Origin: JAATFS01 sp037145635
GTDB taxonomy: Bacteria; Pseudomonadota; Gammaproteobacteria; Xanthomonadales; Xanthomonadaceae
DNA: 64,000 bases
Direction: 5' to 3'
Assembly (NCBI GenBank): GCA_037145635.1
Contig: JBBCXB010000004.1
Span: 416,532 to 480,531, forward strand
The position numbers and the translations under genes were made by a program. Below, piece by piece: positions 58,154 to 64,000 of this stretch (positions are counted from its first letter, which is position 1; each line of letters opens with the position of its first letter). The notes under the pieces were generated by a model. The model was not told the DNA's origin. It saw nothing but the letters and a program-made list of their open reading frames with translations, and did no database searches.

Positions 58154-58474
58154 TCAGGCCTGCTCCATGGTGCACAGCAGGGGGTGCTGGTTCATCCGCG
58201 AGAATTCGTTGACCTGGGCCACCTTGGACTCGGCCACCTCGCGGGTGTAGACGCCGCAGACGCCGCGGCCGCGGGTATGGACGTGCAGCATCACCTGGGT
58301 GGCCCGTTCCAGGTCGAGGGTGAAGAACTGCTGCAGCACGGTCACCACGAAGTCCATCGGGGTGTAGTCGTCGTTGAGCAGGAGGACCTGGTACAGGGGC
58401 GGCGGTGCGACCTCCGGCTTGCTGGGTTCGACGAGCAGGCCGTGATCGTGGTCGTGGGAGGTCTTGCGAGGCAT
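58154..58474 (-). CDS. clpS: ClpA adaptor ClpS
   Basis: 106 residues. The family core is clear: PPPLYQVLLLNDDYTPMDFVV (20-residue part LLLNDDYTPMDFVVTVLQ), MLHVHTRGRGVCGVYTREVAESK. ClpS delivers N-degron substrates to ClpAP, matching the aat gene nearby. The ATG lacks a ribosome-binding site but lies seven bases after a perfect TATAAT, which points to a leaderless or nearly leaderless mRNA. Confidence 0.96.
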   Translation of the reverse strand: MPRKTSHDHDHGLLVEPSKPEVAPPPLYQVLLLNDDYTPMDFVVTVLQQFFTLDLERATQVMLHVHTRGRGVCGVYTREVAESKVAQVNEFSRMNQHPLLCTMEQA

Positions 58475-58480
58475 GGGGCG

Positions 58481-58486
58481 ATTATA
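58481..58486 (-). promoter_or_regulatory. TATAAT -10 of clpS
   Basis: A perfect -10 hexamer on the minus strand, six bases before the ATG, so transcription would start at about the A of ATG. No convincing -35 is visible 17 bases further up. Confidence 0.6.
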
Positions 58487-58738
58487 CGGTTCGCGGGCGT
58501 CCGCATTGGACGATTCATGCCGGGGCCCGCACAATTCCGGTCCTGTTTTCCTCACGTCGACCTCCATGAGCCGAGCCCTGGCCGCGCCTTCCGCCCTTGC
58601 AGCGACCGCCCCCGCCCCGTCCGCCGGGCTGCCGGCCGTGTGCCCGGGCCTGCCGGCCCGCCGGAGCGGGCCGCACGCGGACACGGGCGGAGATCGCGCC
58701 TGCGAGCGCGCCGCGGCCGCCGAGCAGGGCGCGTCCTG

Positions 58739-59197
58739 ATGGCCGGCGTTCAGTCGCGCTGGCAGCCGGACGTGACCGTGGCCACCGTGGTGGTGCACGA
58801 CGGGCGGCTGTTGCAGGTGGAGGAATCGATCAATGGCGCGGCGGTCATCAACCAGCCCGCCGGACACCTGGAGCCGGGCGAGAGCCTGCTGGAGGCGGCG
58901 GTGCGCGAGACGCTGGAGGAAACCGGCTGGCACGTGCGGCTCACCCATTTCATCGGCAGCTACCAGTGGGTGGCCGAGACCGGGCGCTGCTACCTGCGCT
59001 TCGCCTTCGCCGCCGACGCGGTGGCGCATGCCCCGGAGCGTCCGCTGGACGACGGCATCCTGCGTGCGCTGTGGATGACCCCGCAGGAACTGCGCGAGGC
59101 CGGCCCGCGCCTGCGCAGCCCGCTGGTGGCGCGCGTGGCCACCGACTACCTGGCCGGCCAGCGCTACCCGTTGTCGCTGGTGGCGCAGCTGCCGTGA
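58739..59197 (+). CDS. NUDIX hydrolase
   Basis: 152 residues. The Nudix box is complete (GHLEPGESLLEAAVRETLEE, then TGW; G42-W64) and the fold matches NudJ/phosphatase-like hydrolases found before mnmA in gammaproteobacteria. It removes a nucleoside diphosphate linked group; exact substrate unknown. The stop overlaps the mnmA start (GTGA), so the two are coupled. The ATG at 58739 is the first credible start. Confidence 0.9.
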   Translation: MAGVQSRWQPDVTVATVVVHDGRLLQVEESINGAAVINQPAGHLEPGESLLEAAVRETLEETGWHVRLTHFIGSYQWVAETGRCYLRFAFAADAVAHAPERPLDDGILRALWMTPQELREAGPRLRSPLVARVATDYLAGQRYPLSLVAQLP

Positions 59198-60333
59198 GCA
59201 CGCCGCGGATCATGGTCGGCGTCTCCGGCGGCGTGGATTCGTCGGTGGCGGCGTGGCGCCTGGTACGCGACGGCGAGGCGGTGGCCGGCCTGTTCATGCA
59301 GAACTGGGCGGACGACGGCAGCGGCGACTGCCGCGCCGAGGACGACCGCCGCGACGCGGTCGCGGTCTGCGGGGTGCTGGGCATCCCCTTCCACTTCCGC
59401 GATTTCTCCGGGGAGTACTGGAAGGGCGTGTTCGAGCATTTCCTGGCCGAGTACGCGGCCGGACGCACCCCGAACCCGGACGTGCTGTGCAATCGCGAGG
59501 TCAAGTTCAAGCATTTCCTGGACGCGGCTCGCGCGCTCGGGGCCGAGCGCATCGCCACCGGCCACTACGCGCGGGTCGCGCAGCGCCAGGGCCGCTGGTG
59601 CCTGCTGCGCGGGGTCGACCGCGGCAAGGACCAGAGCTATTTCCTGCACCAGCTCGGCCAGGCCCAGCTGGCGGCCACGCTGTTTCCGGTCGGCGAGCTG
59701 GAGAAGACCACGTTGCGCCGGATCGCGCGCGAGGCCGGGCTGCCGACCCATGCCAAGAAGGATTCGACCGGGATCTGCTTCATCGGCGAGCGCGACTTCC
59801 GCGAGTTCCTGGGCCGCTACCTGCCCGCGCGCAACGGCGAGATCCGCGACCCGCACGGTGCCCGCATCGCCGAGCACCCGGGCGTGTTCTATTTCACCCT
59901 GGGGCAGCGCGAGGGCCTGAACATCGGCGGCGTGCGCGGCCGCGCCGCGGCGCCGTGGTACGTGGTCGGCAAGGACGTGGCGAACAACCTGCTGTACGTC
60001 GACCAGGACCGGGACAGCCCGTACCTGCAGTCGCGCCGGCTGCACTCGGAGACGGCGCACTGGGTCGCCGGCGCCCCGCCCGCGCGCCGCTTCGACTGCA
60101 CCGCCCAGACCCGCTATCGCCAGCCCGACGAGCCCTGCACGGTCACCGTCGCGGACGACGGCACGCTGAGCGTGGCGTTCGCGCGACCGCAGCGGGCGGT
60201 GACGCCCGGCCAGTCGCTGGTGCTCTACGCCGGCGACGAATGCCTGGGCGGCGCGGTCATCGCCGCCACCGACGCGCCGATGGCGGGTCAGCGGGCCGGA
60301 TCTTCTTCTTCAATCGAGGTAGCCGTTAGATGA
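59194..60333 (+). CDS. mnmA: tRNA-specific 2-thiouridylase MnmA
   Basis: 379 residues from GTG, which overlaps the previous stop. PP-loop SGGVDSSV (11-18), catalytic cysteines C99 (DVLCNREVKF) and C195 (TGICFIGERDF), and the tRNA-binding C-terminal barrel (HPGVFYFTLGQREGLNIGG). It makes 2-thiouridine at position 34 of Lys, Glu and Gln tRNAs. hflD follows with an ATGA overlap. Confidence 0.96.
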   Translation: MSTPRIMVGVSGGVDSSVAAWRLVRDGEAVAGLFMQNWADDGSGDCRAEDDRRDAVAVCGVLGIPFHFRDFSGEYWKGVFEHFLAEYAAGRTPNPDVLCNREVKFKHFLDAARALGAERIATGHYARVAQRQGRWCLLRGVDRGKDQSYFLHQLGQAQLAATLFPVGELEKTTLRRIAREAGLPTHAKKDSTGICFIGERDFREFLGRYLPARNGEIRDPHGARIAEHPGVFYFTLGQREGLNIGGVRGRAAAPWYVVGKDVANNLLYVDQDRDSPYLQSRRLHSETAHWVAGAPPARRFDCTAQTRYRQPDEPCTVTVADDGTLSVAFARPQRAVTPGQSLVLYAGDECLGGAVIAATDAPMAGQRAGSSSSIEVAVR

Positions 60334-60944
60334 GTTCACCCATGGACAACCGCGTGCTGGCCCTGGCCGGCGTCGCCCAGGCCCTGCAGCAGGTGCGGCG
60401 CATCGCCGACACCGGCCAATCCGAGGCCTCGACCGTACGCACGGCCATGGACAGCGTATTCCGCATCGACGCCGACTCGCCGGTGGCCGTCTACGGCTCG
60501 GTCGCGGACGTGGCGCCCGGGCTGCGCCTGCTGCACAACTATTTCCGCAACCAGGCCCAGGACGAGATGCTGCCGCGCCTGGGGCTGGCGGTGCTGCAGC
60601 TGGAGCGCCGCTTCGTCCGGCAGCCGGCCACGGTCGAGGCGGTGGCCGGCGGCATCGCCGCCGCCGCCGGCCAGGCGCGGGCGCTGGGCGACAGCGGCCA
60701 CCCGGACGTGCTGTCTGCGCTGGGCGCGCTGTACGCGGACACCATCAGCCATCTGCGGCCGCGGGTGATGGTCCAGGGCAACCCGCACTACCTCGGCCAG
60801 GCCGGGGTGGTCGCCGAGATCCGGGCGCTGCTGCTGGCGGCGGTGCGCTCGGCGGTGCTATGGCGGCAGATGGGCGGCAGCCTGTGGGATTTCCTGCTCG
60901 CCAAGCGGGCCATGGTCGAGGCGGTCGAGCGCGCGCTGCGCTGA
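60330..60944 (+). CDS. hflD: High frequency lysogenisation protein HflD homologue
   Basis: 204 residues, all-helical, with the family phrases ALAGVAQALQQVRRIADTG, RNQAQDEMLPRLGLAVLQLERR and GNPHYLGQAGVVAEIRALLLAAVRSAVLW. In Escherichia coli HflD is a peripheral inner-membrane protein affecting lambda lysogeny; its general role is unclear. Overlap with mnmA by four bases and conserved linkage support the call. Confidence 0.9.
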   Translation: MSSPMDNRVLALAGVAQALQQVRRIADTGQSEASTVRTAMDSVFRIDADSPVAVYGSVADVAPGLRLLHNYFRNQAQDEMLPRLGLAVLQLERRFVRQPATVEAVAGGIAAAAGQARALGDSGHPDVLSALGALYADTISHLRPRVMVQGNPHYLGQAGVVAEIRALLLAAVRSAVLWRQMGGSLWDFLLAKRAMVEAVERALR

Positions 60945-61103
60945 GGCGCCGGCGCCGGTGCGCGCCGCTCGGGCCGGTGCGCCCCTGCGGCCGCGGGCTG
61001 AACGGTTTTGCCAGTGGCCGGGGGGATCGGGCTTTTTCGGGAGCCCGCTAAAGACCCGGGGGGGACGGCCGATACAGCAACCGTGACTCTGCCGAGAACG
61101 CCC

Positions 61104-62294
61104 ATGTATCCACGCCCTCTGATCCGTCTGGCCGCTCCGTTGGCCATGACCCTGCTGTTCCCGATCGCCGTAGCGTTCGACTGGCCCGCTTCGGCGCGCT
61201 GGGCGATCCTGGTGACCATGACCCTGAGTTGGCTGGGCTTCGCGGCCTGGGTCAGCTATAGCCAGGTGCGCCGCAATCCCGACCAGGACCGCGTCCTGCG
61301 CGAGCAGGACCAGCTGCTGAACGAGCTGCGCAGCTTCGTCAGCAACGAGGTCGAGGGCTCGCGTTCCGAGGTGGAGCGTGCCCGCGAGCTGATCCGCCAG
61401 GCGGTCTCCGGGCTGGGCAGCAGCTTCGATGCGATGAACCGCAAGTCGCGCCAGCAGAGCCAGGCCCTGGCCCGCATCGTGGACCGCGCCGGCGACGACG
61501 GCGGTGCCGGTGTCGACGTGGCCCGCTTCGCCCAGCATGCCAGCTCCCGCATGGAGCAGCTGGTGGAAGCGCTGGAGCAGGTCAGCGGCCAGAGCAACAC
61601 CACGGTCAACCACATCGACGAGATGGCCCAGCACCTGGACGGCATCTTCGCGCTGCTGGAGGACGTGAAGTCCATCGCCGACCAGACCAACCTGCTGGCG
61701 CTGAACGCGGCGATCGAGGCGGCGCGTGCCGGCGAAGCCGGGCGCGGGTTCGCGGTGGTGGCCGACGAGGTGCGCAACCTCTCCGAGCGTTCGACCACCT
61801 TCAACGAGCAGATCCGCAAGCTGGCGCACAGTTCCAAGGAGTCCATCTCCAAGGTGCGCGATACGGTCTCGCACATGGCCTCGCGCCACATGGACCGGTC
61901 CCGCGAGGCCCGCCACGAGGCGGCGGCGATGCTGGACAACGTGGCGGCGATCAACACCTCGCTGGGCGACGGCATGCGCGAGATCTCCGAGTGCGGCCGC
62001 GCGATCGACAGCAGCGTCGCCGAGGCCGTGCGGGCGCTGCAGTTCGAGGACATCGCGACGCAGACCCTGAGCGGGGTGCACACGCACCTGGATCGCCTGA
62101 CCGCGATCAACCGCGAGGCGGTGGCGCTGCAGGAGCTGCTGCACCGCAGTGGCGGCGTGTTCGACAGCGAGCTGATCGCCGCGCTGCAGAAGGTGGGCAC
62201 CCGGTTGCGCGACATGCGCAGCGAGTGGGAGCGCCCGCCGCACAAGCCGGTCTCGCAGCAGAGCATGGGCGCGGGTACGGTCGAGCTGTTCTGA
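61104..62294 (+). CDS. Minimal methyl-accepting chemotaxis-like transducer
   Basis: 396 residues. Two N-terminal membrane helices (LAAPLAMTLLFPIAVAF and WAILVTMTLSWLGFAAWVSY) with only a few residues between them, then a coiled-coil signalling domain with the tip IEAARAGEAGRGFAVVADEV and RNLSERS. There is no periplasmic sensor domain, no recognisable HAMP domain and no C-terminal pentapeptide for CheR. It may sense membrane state or work with other transducers. GAGAA precedes the ATG; the first part of the frame upstream lacks a start. Confidence 0.85.
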   Translation: MYPRPLIRLAAPLAMTLLFPIAVAFDWPASARWAILVTMTLSWLGFAAWVSYSQVRRNPDQDRVLREQDQLLNELRSFVSNEVEGSRSEVERARELIRQAVSGLGSSFDAMNRKSRQQSQALARIVDRAGDDGGAGVDVARFAQHASSRMEQLVEALEQVSGQSNTTVNHIDEMAQHLDGIFALLEDVKSIADQTNLLALNAAIEAARAGEAGRGFAVVADEVRNLSERSTTFNEQIRKLAHSSKESISKVRDTVSHMASRHMDRSREARHEAAAMLDNVAAINTSLGDGMREISECGRAIDSSVAEAVRALQFEDIATQTLSGVHTHLDRLTAINREAVALQELLHRSGGVFDSELIAALQKVGTRLRDMRSEWERPPHKPVSQQSMGAGTVELF

Positions 62295-62382
62295 GGCCGC
62301 TCCCCTGGCCTGTCTTTCCTGACCTGTCCCCGGCCCGTGCCGGGGATTCGTCTTTCCGCCGAACCTGCCGGGTACTCCCAGG

Positions 62383-62661
62383 ATGACGCTCTCCTCCCCT
62401 ACCTCGCCGCCGCCCTCGCCGTCCCTTTCCGACGAGCCGGCGCGTGCGGATGCCGGTCCGTCCCGGCCGGCGGCTCCGGTCGCCGCCTCCGTCTCGCGGC
62501 TGCCGGTCGCGCTCGAGCGCCTGGAACGCCAGGCCCGCGCCGAGGTGCGGGCGTTGGCCGCGGCCACGGTCCCGGTGGTGGCCAGCCCCGACGACATGTT
62601 GATGACCGCCTTGGCCTGGGACCTGGGCCTGGGGGGCGGCGACATCCCCGATCCGGCCTGA
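62383..62661 (+). CDS. Small Pro/Ala-rich protein of unknown function
   Basis: 92 residues. The first 38 are Ser/Pro/Ala-rich and disordered; the second half is helical (ALERLERQARAEVRALAAATV) and ends in GLGGGDIPDPA. No signal peptide, no membrane segment, no recognised family. It starts 88 bases after the transducer stop with a poor ribosome-binding site, so it could be a real coupled gene or a chance frame. Confidence 0.4.
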   Translation: MTLSSPTSPPPSPSLSDEPARADAGPSRPAAPVAASVSRLPVALERLERQARAEVRALAAATVPVVASPDDMLMTALAWDLGLGGGDIPDPA

Positions 62662-62781
62662 GCGGCCCGCGAGCCATTGAAATCTGCCGGCAGGAGCTTC
62701 TCGACCGGCCGATCCGTCGGCGGCCACGGTCTTCGTCAACCCGGAACCCGGTAGGCCATGCGGCCGGCCTGGACCGTGCCT

Positions 62782-62958
62782 CTCTCCGGATCGCCGCAAC
62801 CGTTGCAGCGAAGGCGTAGGCTTCAGTGGGGCCGGAACGGGCGGGGATCGATGCCACGTGGATCAGGCTTCTCTCCGGATCGCCGCAGTCGTTGCAGCGA
62901 CGGCCGAGGCTTCAATGGGGCCGGAACGGGCAAGAATCGTTGCCACGTGGATGTCGTA
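62782..62958 (+). repeat. 89-bp tandem duplication with a CTTCAATGGGGCC core
   Basis: Copies start at CTCTCCGGATCGCCG (62782 and 62871) and are about 90 percent identical over about 80 bases by eye. Each contains GGCTTCARTGGGGCCGG and GCCACGTGGAT. The core resembles CRISPR-type repeats ending in ATTGAAGC on the other strand, but here the whole unit is repeated, spacer included. A weaker third copy may start near 62694. Confidence 0.75.
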
Positions 62959-63091
62959 CGAACCGGCACGGCCGGCGTCTTAGCCTTCTGCATGCCAAGG
63001 CGCTTACAGCTAGTGGCTGACGGCTGACGGCTTATGCCCCAGCCGACTGCTTTCAGACGATGACTGATGACGCTGGAAAAGGGATTCTGGC

Positions 63092-63133
63092 TACCCGGCT
63101 GCATGGCTACCCGCCTACCCGGCTGCATGGCTT
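63092..63133 (+). repeat. Direct repeat CTACCCGGCTGCATGGCT (two copies)
   Basis: Perfect 18-base copies at 63092-63109 and 63116-63133, with six bases between. Related CTGCCCGG units occur near 63828-63842. Confidence 0.7.
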
Positions 63134-63206
63134 CATGGTTGCAAGAAGTAGCGGACGCTGGCCTCCATGCCACTGCAGTAACTAGCCCGGGCGCCCGCTT
63201 GTCTGT

Positions 63207-63280
63207 GGATCGGCGGAAGGCGGCACGGGGATTGCCACGGCGGCGCGTCGGACAGGACGTGCCGCGCCGAGGAGCCTGTC
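63207..63280 (+). repeat. Xanthomonadaceae intergenic repeat, copy A
   Basis: Shares GGCGGAxxGCGGCAC, GTCGGACAGGAYGT and CCGAGGAGCCTGTC with copy B at 63912-63990. From memory this phrase is common in genomes of this family. Confidence 0.6.
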
Positions 63281-63450
63281 ATTTTTACCTGTCACCTGTG
63301 ACGTTGGCGCCCCTCGCCGAAGCCGGTGATCCTGCCGATGCGCTACGTCTTCCGTGCCACGGAGGGTGTGCGATGGGCGCCTCGCTGCCTGCGTGGGAGT
63401 GGCCCACGGGTGCCAGGGCAGGACACGCCGTGAACCCGTCCATGGGGGCT

Positions 63451-63476
63451 CTTCCACGACATCCCTGTCGTGGAAG
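63451..63476. repeat. Strong hairpin inside a family-typical repeat
   Basis: CTTCCACGACA, loop TCCC, TGTCGTGGAAG: an 11-bp perfect stem. It is followed and preceded by GGACACGCCGTGAACCCG (63421-63438) and TGCCCCGGCACCCGCGG, which I recognise as part of a widespread Xanthomonadaceae intergenic element. Confidence 0.65.
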
Positions 63477-63698
63477 GTCCTGCCCCGGCACCCGCGGACC
63501 CCTCTGCACACCTAACGAGTTTGGCGGAACGGAAGGCGCGGTTACCGTGTCGCCCGTTTTCCTGCGGGCTCTGAGGGCTGACGCCCGATAGCCAAGACGA
63601 GCCGCTGGCCGGACGTGGGTTGATGCCTGCGTGCAAGTGCTGCGGTAGCGTCCGCTCCGCAGGTAAGCAACTGGTGCTGACGGCCAAAGGCCAAATCC

Positions 63699-63764
63699 AA
63701 AAGCCAGGCAAAAAGCCAGGCAAAAAGCCAAGCAAAAAGCCAAGCAAAAAGCCAAGTCAAAAGC
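63699..63764 (+). repeat. 12-bp minisatellite AAAAGCCARGCA (five and a half copies)
   Basis: Unit AAAAGCCAGGCA twice, AAAAGCCAAGCA twice, AAAAGCCAAGTC once, then AAAAGC. Because 12 is divisible by three it keeps frames open, giving WLFA or FCLA repeats on the minus strand. Confidence 0.85.
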
Positions 63765-63911
63765 TTCCAGCCACTAAATGATGGCCAAGACTCAGGTAAC
63801 GGAGTTCTGGCTGCGTCGCTGACTGGCTGCCCGGCTGCCCGGCTGCGAGGGGCATTGGCCACCCGCCTCCGCAGCCATCACAGCGACTCGCCGAGGCGAC
63901 AGCGTGGCCGG

Positions 63912-63990
63912 GGATAGGCGGAGAGCGGCACAGGGATGTGCCGCGGCGGCGAGTCGGACAGGATGTCCGCCCGAGCCGAGGAGCCTGTCC
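63912..63990 (+). repeat. Xanthomonadaceae intergenic repeat, copy B
   Basis: Second copy of the unit at 63207-63280, same orientation, about 700 bases apart; the two flank the hairpin unit and the minisatellite. Confidence 0.6.
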
Positions 63991-64000
63991 CCGGTCACGC

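Larger units (their letters stand above)
62662..64000. other. Repeat-rich intergenic region
   Basis: About 1.3 kb with no convincing gene on either strand; frames here are Arg/Pro/Ser-rich or made of repeats. It contains at least five different repeat structures (listed separately), which together suggest a hotspot for intergenic repeat insertion. A gene may lie to the right of the window. Confidence 0.6.

Noticed and set aside
62782..62958. CRISPR array
   Set aside because: Only two full units, the presumed spacers are as similar as the presumed repeats, and no cas gene is in the window.
63542..63862. Membrane-protein-like frame with WLFA repeats
   Set aside because: The hydrophobic repeats come from translating the 12-bp minisatellite; no start signal or conserved flanks.

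Overview
The window is a piece of a very GC-rich gammaproteobacterial chromosome, most likely Xanthomonadaceae/Lysobacteraceae (Xanthomonas, Pseudoxanthomonas, Lysobacter or Luteimonas-like; I cannot fix the genus). The clues are large TonB-dependent receptors of the Xanthomonas/Caulobacter carbohydrate type, a PsrA-type fatty-acid regulator next to beta-oxidation genes, the gene order ndk-rlmN-pilF-rodZ-tetratricopeptide protein-bamB-der, and family-typical intergenic repeats. The first 25.7 kb and the stretch 25.8-29.5 kb are accessory; 29.9-62.3 kb is mostly housekeeping.

Region by region. 1-9.7 kb: the tail of an unrecognised protein, then a 2,907-residue cyclic beta-1,2-glucan synthase (NdvB type) overlapping a small 81-residue gene. 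9.7-25.7 kb: a carbohydrate-utilisation locus with two secreted GH30 glycosidases, two TonB-dependent receptors, one LacI-family regulator, and an operon downstream of the second receptor encoding two flavin-dependent halogenase-family proteins, a SapC-family protein and a cupin/JmjC-like protein. Three near-identical palindromes of the form wGACArCGCTGTCw overlap the likely promoters of both receptors and of the second GH30 gene, so the local LacI protein probably controls the locus as one regulon. 25.8-29.5 kb: a zeta-toxin/Phd-type antitoxin pair followed by an AT-richer islet of small membrane or secreted proteins of unknown function. 29.5-32.5 kb: molybdenum-cofactor genes (rhodanese-MoeB fusion and MoeA).

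32.5-39.3 kb: a compact leftward cluster (ndk, rlmN, pilF, rodZ, tetratricopeptide protein, bamB, der) whose neighbours overlap or nearly touch. 39.4-43.9 kb: psrA with a textbook PsrA operator, then a beta-oxidation pair (hydroxyacyl-CoA dehydrogenase/enoyl-CoA hydratase, and thiolase). 44.2-51.5 kb: leftward crcB, rarA, lolA, a DUF3857/transglutaminase-like secreted protein and ftsK. 51.8-55.2 kb: rightward trxB, a FemAB-like acyltransferase, aat and infA; aat, together with clpA and clpS (55.7-58.5 kb, leftward), links the window to N-end-rule proteolysis. 58.7-62.7 kb: NUDIX hydrolase, mnmA, hflD, a minimal methyl-accepting protein and a small unknown.

62.7-64.0 kb has no convincing gene. 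It is filled with repeats: an 89-bp tandem duplication with a CRISPR-like core, a 12-bp minisatellite, a strong hairpin unit and two copies of a family-typical repeat. All coordinates, motifs and repeats were read by eye; no database search was possible, so family names rest on recognised motifs and overall protein character.
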